Assembly (NCBI GenBank): GCA_024235935.1
Contig: JACKLL010000009.1
Location: forward strand, 1-64,000
Length of the DNA stretch: 64,000 nt
Origin: Rhodoferax sp.
GTDB lineage: Bacteria > Pseudomonadota > Gammaproteobacteria > Burkholderiales > Burkholderiaceae_C
Reading direction: 5' to 3'
In this document: positions 1-8,771 of the stretch, in pieces
Layout of the letters: every line of letters begins with the position of its first letter
Position numbering within the stretch: the first letter of the stretch is position 1
Notes under the pieces: model-generated
What the model was told of the DNA's origin: nothing
Database searches by the model: none
The model's input: the letters and a program-made list of their open reading frames with translations, nothing else
Made by a program: the position numbers and the translations under genes

Positions 1-342
1 CGCAATGCCGGCATCCGCCACAAGTCCACGCTGCAATCGGCCACCGGCATTCGGTCACCCCACCTGGTGCAGAAATCGATGGGCATGTCGGCAGGCGCAT
101 TCAACACGCGGGAGTTTTTTCACGGTGCCACGCAGTCGGCCATGCAGAACGCCCGCATCGGCTTTCAGCTGCTGGCCTTTGCCGTGCCGGCGCTGCTGAT
201 GCTGTGGGGCCTCAACAGCGACCACAGCGGGCCATGGGTTTGGGCCGTGCTGGTACAGGCACCGGGCCTGGTTGCCGAACGCTGGGTGTTCTTTGCGCAG
301 GCGAAGCATCCGCAGAACCTGTACTACCAGGTCGTGTCCTGA
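1..342 (+). CDS. DmsC-type membrane anchor subunit, C-terminal part
   Basis: The 5' end lies outside the window; the frame is open from base 1 and stops at 342. The visible 113 residues include KSMGMSAGAFNTREFFHG, a hydrophobic span (LLAFAVPALLMLWGL), and the ending ERWVFFAQAKHPQNLYYQ. These are characteristic of the C terminus of the DMSO reductase anchor family (DmsC/YnfH), the integral membrane quinol-oxidising subunit that passes electrons to an FeS subunit and a molybdopterin catalytic subunit. The A and B subunits should lie upstream, outside the window. The substrate cannot be inferred. An internal ATG at 67 is not a likely start because the upstream residues match the family. The next 276 bases, to 618, show no supported gene. 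Confidence 0.75.
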   Translation, partial: RNAGIRHKSTLQSATGIRSPHLVQKSMGMSAGAFNTREFFHGATQSAMQNARIGFQLLAFAVPALLMLWGLNSDHSGPWVWAVLVQAPGLVAERWVFFAQAKHPQNLYYQVVS

Positions 343-618
343 AGGCAGGTGGTGGCCGTGGGGACGCCGCACCGTGACCATCGCCCGACCACTCCGGCAA
401 CGGCGCAAGCGGAAGGAAGTGTCCATTCTGGTCCGGGCAGCCGGTAGCGGCCCGTGGGAGCGTGGCCGCCCCGGCGGACATTCGGTGCGGTATTCGCCCC
501 GTCGATGTGTCGGGCTTCATCATCAGTCAGACTGTCGGCGCTGTGCTGGCTTTCGCGCTGTTGTGCCGGCCCGATTGAGCGACACTTCGGCCATGCCCAA
601 CCCGCAAGAGCCTCACCG

Positions 619-1350
619 ATGAGCCAGTCCCCCGCAACGCAACCGGCACGAGACCGCCTGAGCTGCTGGTTCCGCAGTGGCGACACCCTGCGCAGCCGAA
701 GCGTGGCTGATGCCGTTCCGTGGGCTACGCTCGACCTGCCTGCGGCCCCTGGATCCCTGGTGGCGGACTGGGAACAAGAGACCGCAGCCCTGGATCTGGA
801 GCCCGGCGAGGTCGAGCCACTGCCCTTGGACCTGGCGCTGTGGCCCGGATACGCGTCCGGCATGCGTGCGACATCCGACTGGACCGGCGCGCTCGGACTT
901 CGAAACCTGCTGGCCCGCACCCAGGTCGACCTCATGAGCTGCCGCGGTGCGAAATACCACCACGACGCCACGCGCTATGGCCGGGCGGCATTCTGCAATC
1001 TCTTTCTGAGCGCGGACAAGGGCCTGGACCTGCATTTTCCCGAGACGGGTTGCCGCATTCCCCTGCGCCAGGGCACGTCCGTGATCTTCGACACCGGCCA
1101 GCCCCATGCCGTGGTCCGGCACGGCCGCAGCAGCTTCGATGCGGCAGACTTCGCGGCCGGTCAGGATTGCACGCTGGTTTTCCTGACCTGGGAACTACCC
1201 ATCGAAGATGCCGCTGTTGCGGGCGCGCTGGGCATCAGGTTCGACGTCGAGGCTGTGGATGCGGGGCCCATGGCCGAACAGCAGCTCCGGCGCAATGGCG
1301 CGCCGGCCCGGCTGTGCCCGGAGTCAGGGCGCTGGGTCCGCGCCGACTGA
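619..1350 (+). CDS. Putative 2OG-Fe(II) oxygenase-like protein
   Basis: 243 residues from the ATG at 619. The frame stays open further upstream, but only from 619 does the protein look native. The central part has an H-x-D pair (His114, Asp116 in YHHDATRYGR) and a distal His163 in FDTGQPHAVVRHG, followed by Arg168. This is the His-x-Asp...His iron triad and 2-oxoglutarate-binding layout of Fe(II)/2OG dioxygenases on a double-stranded beta-helix. The N-terminal 70 residues are not recognised. The natural substrate is unknown; members of this superfamily hydroxylate amino acids, proteins or nucleic acids. It stands alone between the DmsC-like gene and an opposing VOC gene. The family assignment is inferred from the motif layout only. 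Confidence 0.5.
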   Translation: MSQSPATQPARDRLSCWFRSGDTLRSRSVADAVPWATLDLPAAPGSLVADWEQETAALDLEPGEVEPLPLDLALWPGYASGMRATSDWTGALGLRNLLARTQVDLMSCRGAKYHHDATRYGRAAFCNLFLSADKGLDLHFPETGCRIPLRQGTSVIFDTGQPHAVVRHGRSSFDAADFAAGQDCTLVFLTWELPIEDAAVAGALGIRFDVEAVDAGPMAEQQLRRNGAPARLCPESGRWVRAD

Positions 1351-1477
1351 ACCCGCGGCTGGCCATGGGCCACCCAAGGCCGGCGACACCGGCTGGCAGG
1401 CATCGATCCGCGCACATGCGGGGCGCAGTCCCATCGGGCAGCGCCCTGTGACGGCGCCTGGCCAATGACTAACGCGA

Positions 1478-1957
1478 TCAGCCCCGCCGCGCCGCCTCGA
1501 TCGCAGCGATGTCGATCTTGCGCATGGTCATCATCGCGTCGAACACCCGCTTGGCGGCCATGCGATCGGGGCCGGCGATGGCGTCCGTCAACGCACGCGG
1601 CGTGATTTGCCATGACAGCCCCCATTTGTCCTTGCACCAGCCACACGCGCTTTCCTGCCCACCGTTGCCGACGATCGCATTCCACAAACGGTCGGTCTCT
1701 TCCTGATCGTCGGTGGCAATCTGGAACGAGAACGCCTCGTCGTGCCGGAACGCCGGCCCCCCGTTCAGACCCAGACACGGTATCCCCGCAACGGTGAATT
1801 CGACCGTCAGGACATCGCCCTGCCTTCCGGAGGGATAGTCGCCCGGTGCGTGGTGAACAGCACCCACCGCGCTGTCCGGGAACGTCCTTGCATAGAACGT
1901 CGCAGCCTCCAGCGCGGCGCCGTCGTACCAAAGACAGATCGTGTTCTTGCTGAGCAT
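1478..1957 (-). CDS. VOC family protein (PhnB / 3-demethylubiquinone methyltransferase-like)
   Basis: 159 residues. The ATG at 1957 is preceded by AGGAG at a good distance and is preferred over longer in-frame starts. It begins with TICLWYDGAALEAATFYARTF, then GDVLTVEFTVAGIPCLGLNGGP, and later LWNAIVGNGGQESACGWCKDKWG. This is the signature of the PhnB-like glyoxalase/dioxygenase fold, often annotated as 3-demethylubiquinone-9 3-methyltransferase domain. The C-terminal RVFDAMMTMRKIDIAAIEAA is also typical of this subfamily. The fold is known to bind metals and small molecules, but the reaction of this subfamily is not settled. Single gene, convergent with the gene ending at 1350. Confidence 0.75.
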   Translation of the reverse strand: MLSKNTICLWYDGAALEAATFYARTFPDSAVGAVHHAPGDYPSGRQGDVLTVEFTVAGIPCLGLNGGPAFRHDEAFSFQIATDDQEETDRLWNAIVGNGGQESACGWCKDKWGLSWQITPRALTDAIAGPDRMAAKRVFDAMMTMRKIDIAAIEAARRG

Positions 1958-2180
1958 GGGCTTTCTCCTGGGTTGAGACAGACAGTATCCGTCCGTCGAC
2001 GAATGGCAGCTGCCGGTTTCGACACAGGCCCGGCAGACATTGTCAGCCGGGCTGGTCGTATACCGCCACGGCGATTCGTCGACAGAGTGCGCTCGCGTGA
2101 CCGTCGACCCGACCCGCCCGCATCCATCGACAGGCCACACGGCTGTCGATATATTCCGACCCACACGCGAAACGATCGCC

Positions 2181-2870
2181 ATGACGTCTCCCACATTGCA
2201 CTACCACCCCCTGTCGTCCTACTGCCACAAGGTCCTGATTGCGGCCAATGTGCTGGGCATCGCGCTCGACAGGCAGTTGCTCAATCTCGGGGATCCCGCA
2301 GCACGCGCGGCATACCTTGCGTCATGGCCGATCGGCAAGATGCCGCTGTTGGTGGACCAGGGGCGCACCATTCCCGAGACCAGCATCATCATCGAGTACC
2401 TGCAGCAGCACCACGCGCGCACCGGTGTTGCGCTTATTCCCGCGGCTCCGGACGCAGCGCTGGACGTGCGGCTATGGGACCGCTTCTGTGACCAGTACGT
2501 GATGACACCGATGCAGGCCTTCACCGCCGACCTGCTCAAGCCCGCGTCCGATCGGGATGCCGGCAGCGTGGCCAGGGCAGGGCGGGATCTGGCAACGGCG
2601 TATTCGGTGATGGAGGGTCACCTCGAAGGCCGGCACTGGCTTGCAGGCGACGCCATCAGCATGGCGGACTGCGCCGCCGCACCCGCATTGTTCTATGCCG
2701 TGGCCTATGTTCCGCTGCCACCGGAACACCTGCACCTGTCGGCCTACTTCGAACGCCTGATGGCGCATCCCGCAGTGGCAGCCACCATTGACCAGGCGCG
2801 CCCATACTTCAATATCTTTCCCGGGCGTGCCGGGCTGGCGCGCCGATTTCTGGATCCCGGTATCGCCTGA
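2181..2870 (+). CDS. Glutathione S-transferase family protein
   Basis: 229 residues from the ATG at 2181. The N-terminal thioredoxin-like domain has the start HYHPLSSYCHKVLIAANVLGI, with Ser/Cys at the position that contacts glutathione, then IGKMPLLVDQG and the conserved cis-Pro and ETSIIIEYL. The second half is all-helical and has GRHWLAGDAISMADCAAAPAL, the N-capping box of GSTs. It is cytosolic and expected to conjugate glutathione to electrophiles or act as a glutathione-dependent reductase. It is monocistronic, with 170 bases on the downstream side before an exporter gene. The electrophilic substrate cannot be named. Confidence 0.85.
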   Translation: MTSPTLHYHPLSSYCHKVLIAANVLGIALDRQLLNLGDPAARAAYLASWPIGKMPLLVDQGRTIPETSIIIEYLQQHHARTGVALIPAAPDAALDVRLWDRFCDQYVMTPMQAFTADLLKPASDRDAGSVARAGRDLATAYSVMEGHLEGRHWLAGDAISMADCAAAPALFYAVAYVPLPPEHLHLSAYFERLMAHPAVAATIDQARPYFNIFPGRAGLARRFLDPGIA

Positions 2871-3041
2871 AAACGCGATCGCTGCGGCACCCGCGCGGCG
2901 CCTGCGGCAGCGCCCGCCATTGCGCCGCATGGCACGGCGGCTATGCATCCATACCGCCATCCACATGCAACCATGCCGGCTGCATGACAATGGTGCCGCG
3001 CCACACGGACTCGAACACCCCGTCATTCGCAACCGCGCCCC

Positions 3042-3926
3042 ATGAAAACCCGCCACTTCCTCCAGCTCATCGCGATGTCCGCCTTGTGGGGTGCGTCGTT
3101 TCCGCTGCTGCGCATCGCAAGCCCTGCGTTCGGGCCGATGGCCCTGGCCGGCATCCGCTGCGCGCTGGCGGCACTGGTGCTGGCCTTGCTGATGCGCCTG
3201 CTCGGCGAACGCTGGCCCGCCCGCAAGGCGTGGCTGCCATTGGCAGCGCTGGGCCTGCTGACCGTGGTGGCGCCCTTCGTGCTGTTCAACTGGGCGGCGC
3301 TGAGCCTGCCCGCCGGCTATTCGGCGGTGCTCAATGCGACGGCACCGGTATTCGGCGTGCTGGCTGCAGCCATGGCCGGCGACGAGAAGATCACGGTGCG
3401 CCGCCTGTTCGGCTGTTTGTTCGGCTTCACCGGCGTTGCGCTGCTGGTGCAACTGGGCCCGGTCGAAGCCACGCCGGCCGTCGTCCTGGCCGCTGTCGCG
3501 TGTACCGCGGCAGCCGGCTGCTATGGCATCGGATCCATCTTCATGAAACGGGCCTCGGCCCACCATCCACCGCTGGCGGCGGCCGCGACCATCCATGTCG
3601 CCGCGGCCATGGTACTGGTGGTCCCGGTCGGTGTCGCCATACCCACGATGCAACTGAACACCGGCGCATGGATGGCCGTGGCCCTGCTGGGCCTCGTCAC
3701 GTCGGGATTCATGTACTGGATCAGCATGCGGCTGATGCGGGAGATCCCGGCCAGTGCGGCCACCTCCTCGGCCTTCATGATCCCCTTGTTCGGCGTGACC
3801 TGGGGCGGTCTGTTTCTCGGCGAGCCCGTCACCGCCGGCATGCTGCCCGGCAGCCTGCTGATCCTGCTGGCCACCGCGCTGATCACCGGGTTCAACCCTT
3901 GGCGCATGGCCCGACGGCTGCGCTGA
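3042..3926 (+). CDS. EamA/DMT-family transporter
   Basis: 294 residues from the ATG at 3042, with about ten hydrophobic segments in two EamA repeats. The N terminus has the family signature LIAMSALWGASFPLLRIASPAFGP, and the second half begins near AAGCYGIGSIFMKRAS. Inner-membrane drug/metabolite superfamily members of this length usually export amino acids, metabolites or toxic compounds. Nothing in the neighbourhood names the substrate. The gene converges with the YeeE/YedE gene, with 18 bases between stop codons. Confidence 0.85.
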   Translation: MKTRHFLQLIAMSALWGASFPLLRIASPAFGPMALAGIRCALAALVLALLMRLLGERWPARKAWLPLAALGLLTVVAPFVLFNWAALSLPAGYSAVLNATAPVFGVLAAAMAGDEKITVRRLFGCLFGFTGVALLVQLGPVEATPAVVLAAVACTAAAGCYGIGSIFMKRASAHHPPLAAAATIHVAAAMVLVVPVGVAIPTMQLNTGAWMAVALLGLVTSGFMYWISMRLMREIPASAATSSAFMIPLFGVTWGGLFLGEPVTAGMLPGSLLILLATALITGFNPWRMARRLR

Positions 3927-3944
3927 CAGCCCGCCGCCCGCGCG

Positions 3945-5006
3945 TCACGGCGCCAGCTGGACCCGCTGGTCCATCAGGCGGTCGGTGACACCGGCGCCGG
4001 CCCACATGCCGATCAGTGCCAACCATGCCGTCAACGCAAAGATCGAGCCGCCTGTGATGCCGGCACCCACGGCGCAACCGCCGGCCAGCATGGCACCGAA
4101 ACCCATCAGCACCGCGCCCGCAATGTAGCGGCGCATGCCGTAGCCATCGGTGAAGCCCTCCAGCCGCAGATCACCGCCGATCCAGCCGCCGATGAGCGAG
4201 CCGAGGAAGACCCCTGGCAAAAGCCCGGAACTGAAGCCGGCCAGCGGCGTGGGATCCGCCAGCACCCGCATCAGCCACTCGGCCGACGGACCGCTGAAGG
4301 TGATGCCCTGCAGCGCCACCGGCTCGAAGGAATGGGCGGAAACCCCGGCACTGAAGGCCCATGCAGCCGCAACCGCCAGGCCCGAGCCCATGCCGCCGAC
4401 CCATTGCCATTTGCCAGCCCCACTGCGCAGCGCGAACACCCAGGCCGCCGCCATCCAGACCAGTCCGACTACGAGGCCGCCCCAGCGTCCGGCATGGGTC
4501 AGCGCCAGCAGGTCGCGCGAAACACCGCCCTCCACCGTCCACCAGGCGCTGATGGTTTCGCGCAGCGGGGACAACATGCCGGCCAGTGCCGCCTGCGCCG
4601 CCACAGCGAAGATCAGCCCCGACAGCAGGGCCCGCAGGTTGCCGTTGGCCGACAGCACCAGCAAGCGGCTGGCACAGCCGCGCGTCATGATCATGCCGGC
4701 ACCGAACAGCAGACCGCCGACCAGCGCACCGGACAGGCTTCCACGCGCCGCGATCTGGCGCGTGGCCGACGGGTCCAGCAGGTGCAGCAGCACCAGCAAT
4801 TGCACCGCCACGACGGCGGTCGAAAACGCCAGCAACCAGACCGACAGCTTCTCGCCGAACTGGCCGCGCCAGAATTCGATGACGGCTGCGCGCAGGCAGA
4901 AGCGCGAACGCTGGGCGAAGAATCCGAACAGCCCCCCGATGACCAGGCCACCGACGATCAGCACGCGGGCATCACCAAATCGATCCAGTATGCCGGTCAG
5001 GTCCAT
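3945..5006 (-). CDS. YeeE/YedE family sulfur transporter
   Basis: 353 residues, start ATG at 5006 with an AAAGGGTGAG ribosome-binding region. It is highly hydrophobic with about nine or ten membrane spans. The family Cys motifs are visible: AQRSRFCLRAA near the N terminus, MTRGCASRLLV in the middle, and LAGGCAVGAGITGG near the C terminus. In characterised YeeE (TsuA) these conserved cysteines lie along the conduction path for thiosulfate; other relatives are linked to sulfite, sulfide or selenium compounds. The full-length two-half form is present. No sulfurtransferase or TusA partner is adjacent. It is transcribed away from the AruH-like aminotransferase, and its promoter probably lies in the AT-rich 5021-5060 stretch. 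Confidence 0.85.
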   Translation of the reverse strand: MDLTGILDRFGDARVLIVGGLVIGGLFGFFAQRSRFCLRAAVIEFWRGQFGEKLSVWLLAFSTAVVAVQLLVLLHLLDPSATRQIAARGSLSGALVGGLLFGAGMIMTRGCASRLLVLSANGNLRALLSGLIFAVAAQAALAGMLSPLRETISAWWTVEGGVSRDLLALTHAGRWGGLVVGLVWMAAAWVFALRSGAGKWQWVGGMGSGLAVAAAWAFSAGVSAHSFEPVALQGITFSGPSAEWLMRVLADPTPLAGFSSGLLPGVFLGSLIGGWIGGDLRLEGFTDGYGMRRYIAGAVLMGFGAMLAGGCAVGAGITGGSIFALTAWLALIGMWAGAGVTDRLMDQRVQLAP

Positions 5007-5020
5007 GCGTACGTCTCACC

Positions 5021-5060
5021 CTTTAATTCTGTATATCAATACTAACGAATATTAAATCCG
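5021..5060 (-). promoter_or_regulatory. AT-rich promoter/operator region upstream of the YeeE/YedE gene
   Basis: About 40 bases of strongly AT-rich sequence (ATATCAATACTAACGAATATT core) in an otherwise very GC-rich window, 15 to 55 bases upstream of the YeeE/YedE start and between two divergent genes. It contains only an imperfect dyad (ATAT at both ends). It probably includes the promoter. YeeE/YedE genes in other bacteria are often controlled by ArsR-type sulfide sensors that bind AT-rich dyads, so an operator here is possible, but this is inference. Confidence 0.4.
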
Positions 5061-5221
5061 GTATCTTGACCTGGCGCAAGCCGAACCGGCACTTCGACCC
5101 GTTTCGCAGCGTCAGCACACCCGGCGGCCATTCGGTCGCGCGGGCACGCGCGGGCACGATCGGCAAGAATGGCGGTTTCGGCTTCCGGCCCGCAGGCCGG
5201 GGCAGGTTCACAAGGAGTCCC

Positions 5222-6442
5222 ATGCAATTTGCCAGTCTGGTCGACCGCATCGGCGGCAGCCGCGTCGACGCGTGGAAGATCCACGCAGAAGCGGTGGCCG
5301 CGGCGGCCCGCAAGGAAGACGTCATCGTGCTCAGCGTCGGCGACCCGGAATTCGCAGCACCCGAGAGCATCACGGCCGCGGCGATTGCGGCACTGCAGTC
5401 GGGCGATACCCACTACACGACCATCGCCGGACGGCTGCCGCTGCGCGAGCGCATCGCGCGCCAGCACAGCCGCAGCAGTGGCCAGCCGGTCGACGCCAGC
5501 CACGTGGTCGTGGTCGGCGGCGCACAGAACGGCATGTTCGTTGCCAGCCTGTGCCTATGCGAGGCCGGCGACGAGGTCCTGGTCCCCGAGCCGCTGTACC
5601 TCACCTACGAGGCCACCATCCGCGCCAGCGGTGCCACGCTGGTTCCGGTGCCGGTACAGGCCGACAAGGGCTTTCGCATCGACATCCAAGCCCTGCGCGA
5701 CGCCATCACCCCGCGAACCCGGGCCATCTTCCTCGCCACGCCCTGCAACCCCACCGGCGTGGTGATGCGCAGGGACGAACTGGACGCGATTGCCGAACTG
5801 GCCTGCCGGCATGGCCTGTGGGTAGTGGCCGACGAAGTGTATGGCGCGCTGAGCTTCGAGCCCCCACATGTGAGCATTGCCAGCCTGCCCGGCATGAGCG
5901 AGCGCACGGTCACGGTGTCCAGCCTGTCCAAGTCGCATGCGATGGCGGGTTTTCGCATCGGCTGGGTGGTCGCCCCGCCCGAACTGATCCGCCACATGGG
6001 CAACCTGCTGCTGTGCATGCTGTATGGTGCGCCGGGCTTCACACAGGAGGCCGCCTGCGCGGCACTGGACCGGTACGATGCGGTTGCGGCGCAGATCCGC
6101 GCCCTTTACCGGAGCCGGCGTGACCTTGTACACCGCCTGTTGTCGGATGTTCCCGGCCTGCGTTGCCCCTTGCCCGAGGCCGGCATGTTCATGCTGCTCG
6201 ACATCCGCGCCACCGGGCTGACCAGTTCCGAATTTGCCTGGGGCCTGTTCCGCGCTACCGGCGTGTCGGTGCTCGATGCCCAGGCCTTCGGCCCTTCGGC
6301 GGCGGGTTTCCTGCGCATGGGTCTGGTCGTCGATGAGCCCCTGCTGGCCGAGGCCTGTCGACGCATCCGGGCCTATGTCGCGTCCGTGTTCCAACCGTGC
6401 GCCAGGGCCCCCACCGACGAAGGGCCGGCGCGGCCTCAGTGA
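5222..6442 (+). CDS. AruH-like arginine:pyruvate aminotransferase (class I/II)
   Basis: 406 residues. The ATG at 5222 follows AAGGAG and is preferred over the longer open frame. It is a fold-type I PLP enzyme. Motifs are VLSVGDPEF near residue 40, NPTGV near 176-180, the DEVYG aspartate near 204-208, and the Schiff-base lysine Lys237 in SLSKSHAMAGFRIGW. From memory of Pseudomonas AruH, the segments AWxIH near the N terminus, SLSKSHAMxGxRxGWVV and AFGPSAAG are closely shared. AruH transaminates L-arginine with pyruvate to give 2-ketoarginine. The rest of the arginine transaminase pathway is not adjacent, so specificity is inferred; a general aspartate-family aminotransferase is the alternative. 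The last 7 bases overlap the end of the convergent sulfatase gene. Confidence 0.75.
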   Translation: MQFASLVDRIGGSRVDAWKIHAEAVAAAARKEDVIVLSVGDPEFAAPESITAAAIAALQSGDTHYTTIAGRLPLRERIARQHSRSSGQPVDASHVVVVGGAQNGMFVASLCLCEAGDEVLVPEPLYLTYEATIRASGATLVPVPVQADKGFRIDIQALRDAITPRTRAIFLATPCNPTGVVMRRDELDAIAELACRHGLWVVADEVYGALSFEPPHVSIASLPGMSERTVTVSSLSKSHAMAGFRIGWVVAPPELIRHMGNLLLCMLYGAPGFTQEAACAALDRYDAVAAQIRALYRSRRDLVHRLLSDVPGLRCPLPEAGMFMLLDIRATGLTSSEFAWGLFRATGVSVLDAQAFGPSAAGFLRMGLVVDEPLLAEACRRIRAYVASVFQPCARAPTDEGPARPQ

Positions 6443-8739
6443 TCGGCCCAGGCGGCACGCAGTTGCGCGTGCGCATCGGGTGTGGCCGGCCCGTCATGCA
6501 GCTCCACCACCACCTCGTGGATTGTCCCGGTGAAGCGAAACGGCGCCGTATACGACGCACTGACCGGCAAACCGCTGTCGAATCCACAGCACAGGCCTTC
6601 CCCCGAGGTTTCGATGACCGCAGGTACGGTGCGCGCAATCTCGCCCTCTCCGACACGCACACCGTCGACGCACAGAAAGGCCCGGCCGCAGTGCTCGCCG
6701 GTACGGATGAAACGCATCTGCAGCACGACATCGCCGCGCGGCAGCGTGCTGGCGGACTGCACGCGGTACTCCTGCAATCCCAGGTAGTTGTGCACATAGA
6801 CCAGCCGATCGTCCTGCACGAACAGCGCGTAACCGGCAAACCAGCTGCCGTGGGCCAGCAGCACGCCTTGCGCACCGGTCTCCGGAATCACTACCCGCGC
6901 ACTGATCGTGTGCGACCGGTTCTTGACATTGGCTGCCGTGTACTCGAACTGCGGGGCCGCAAACGGTTCGTAGACATAGCGGCTGGTGGGCGCGCGGCCA
7001 CCCGGCTTGCGCTCGCCCATGCGCAGCTGCATGCGCGCATCGAGGGGAAGTACCTTGTATTTGGCCGCCTCGACCCACCACTGGTCGATCAGGGCCTGCA
7101 GCTTCTCGGGATGTTCCCGGGCCAGGTCGGTGGTTTCCGAAAAGTCGCGGGCCACGTGGTAGAGCTCCCACTGCTGGGCCTGCAGCATGGCCTCGGTCAG
7201 CATGTCGCCCTGCGGCTGCTCGACCACGGCCTTCCAGCCGTCGGCCCAGATCGCGCGTGAACCGATCATCTCGTAGTACTGCACCTGCTTGCGGGTCGGC
7301 GCCTCGGCCGTGTTCAGCGTATGGGCAAAACTCACGCCCTCCAGCGGTGTCTGGGCCACGCCCTGCAGCGCGGTTGGCGGCGCAATGCCGATGGCGTCGA
7401 GCAGCGTCGGCATCACGTCGACGGCGTGGATGTACTGGCTGCGGATCTCGCCGCGCGCCGCAATGCCGCGCGGCCAGTGCACGATGAACGGGTCGCTCAT
7501 GCCGCCCTGGTGCAGATAGCGCTTCCAGCGGCGCAGCGGCGTATTGCCGGCCCAGGCCCAGCCCCAGGCATAGTTGGGATAGGACTTGACACTGCCCCAG
7601 TCGTCCAGGTGCTGCAGGTTCTCCGCGATGCTGGCCTCGTAGCGGTTCGGGAACTGGCACTCGTTGAAGGAACCGTTCTCGCCCCCCTCGGCCGAGGCGC
7701 CGTTGTCGGATGCCAGCATGACGATGGTGTTGTCCAGTTCGCCGCGACGCTCGAGCGACTGCAGCACCCGGCCGATATGGTGGTCGGTCTGCTCCAGAAA
7801 GCCGGCATAGACCTCCATCTGGCGTGCGAACAGGCGCTGCGCATCCGCACCCAGCGTATCCCAGGCCTTGACCCATGGCGGACGCTCGCTGAGCCGGGTG
7901 TCCGGCGGGATGATGCCTTCGGCCAGTTGCCGTGCATAGACGGTCTCGCGCCAGCGCTCCCAGCCCTGGTCGAACTGGCCCCGGTAGCGGGCGATCCACT
8001 GCGGCTCGACATGGTGCGGCGCATGGCCCGCGCCGAGGCAGTAATACATGAAGAACGGCTTGTCCGGGTCGAACGAGCGCAGGTCGGTGATGTAGCGCAT
8101 CGCCTGGTCGGCCAGGTCGGCGTTGAGGTGGTAGCCCTGCTCAGGGCGCGCCGGCGGCTCGATGTAGTGGTTGTCGTGCACCAGCGTCGGCGCCCACTGG
8201 CTGGTCTTGCCGCCGAGGAATCCGTAGAAGCGGTCGAACCCGCGCGACAGCGGCCAGCGCGCCTTGTTCGCCCCCGATGCATATTCGCTGGCCAGCGTCA
8301 GGTGCCACTTGCCGACCGCGAACGTGGCATAGCCCTGCGCCCGCAGCACCTCGGACAGAAAGCCGTTCTCCCGTGGCACCATGCCGTTGTAGCCGGGAAA
8401 TCCGGTGGCCATTTCCTGGATGATGCCCACGCCGTTGGAGTGGTGGTTGCGCCCGGTCAGCAGGCAGGCCCGCGTGGGCGAACAGATGGCGGTGGTGTGG
8501 AAGTCGCGGTAGCGCAGTCCGCCTGCCGCCAGGCGGTCGATGTTCGGCGTGCGGATCGTCGAGCCGTAGCAGCCGAGCTGGGCAAAGCCGACGTCGTCCA
8601 GCAGCACCAGCAGCACGTTCGGAGCGCCAGCGCGCGCCTTGGCCGGCATCGGCCAGGCGGCTTCGGAATCGGATGCGGTGCGGCCGATGCTGCCGGTGAA
8701 GGGTGTGCCTTCGGGATAGGTCTTCAAGCTGTCAGCCAT
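6436..8739 (-). CDS. Large FGE-type sulfatase (arylsulfatase family)
   Basis: 767 residues, ATG at 8739. The alkaline-phosphatase-fold sulfatase core starts with PNVLLVLLDDVGFAQLGCYG (metal-binding Asp pair). It carries the formylglycine motif C-S-P-T-R at Cys86 within TTAICSPTRACLLTGRNHH, the C-x-P-x-R form modified by formylglycine-generating enzyme; no such enzyme lies in the window. Further motifs are GKWHL, LASDNGAS (second metal site) and a C-terminal beta-rich extension of about 200 residues as in the ~780-residue AtsD-like group. No signal peptide is visible, so it is probably cytoplasmic. It is the last gene after TctC-TctB-TctA on the same strand (32 bases after TctA), which suggests the imported compound carries a sulfate ester. 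Confidence 0.85.
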   Translation of the reverse strand: MADSLKTYPEGTPFTGSIGRTASDSEAAWPMPAKARAGAPNVLLVLLDDVGFAQLGCYGSTIRTPNIDRLAAGGLRYRDFHTTAICSPTRACLLTGRNHHSNGVGIIQEMATGFPGYNGMVPRENGFLSEVLRAQGYATFAVGKWHLTLASEYASGANKARWPLSRGFDRFYGFLGGKTSQWAPTLVHDNHYIEPPARPEQGYHLNADLADQAMRYITDLRSFDPDKPFFMYYCLGAGHAPHHVEPQWIARYRGQFDQGWERWRETVYARQLAEGIIPPDTRLSERPPWVKAWDTLGADAQRLFARQMEVYAGFLEQTDHHIGRVLQSLERRGELDNTIVMLASDNGASAEGGENGSFNECQFPNRYEASIAENLQHLDDWGSVKSYPNYAWGWAWAGNTPLRRWKRYLHQGGMSDPFIVHWPRGIAARGEIRSQYIHAVDVMPTLLDAIGIAPPTALQGVAQTPLEGVSFAHTLNTAEAPTRKQVQYYEMIGSRAIWADGWKAVVEQPQGDMLTEAMLQAQQWELYHVARDFSETTDLAREHPEKLQALIDQWWVEAAKYKVLPLDARMQLRMGERKPGGRAPTSRYVYEPFAAPQFEYTAANVKNRSHTISARVVIPETGAQGVLLAHGSWFAGYALFVQDDRLVYVHNYLGLQEYRVQSASTLPRGDVVLQMRFIRTGEHCGRAFLCVDGVRVGEGEIARTVPAVIETSGEGLCCGFDSGLPVSASYTAPFRFTGTIHEVVVELHDGPATPDAHAQLRAAWADH

Positions 8740-8771
8740 GCCGGTGTCTCTCCTTCAGATCGCAAGCGGCG

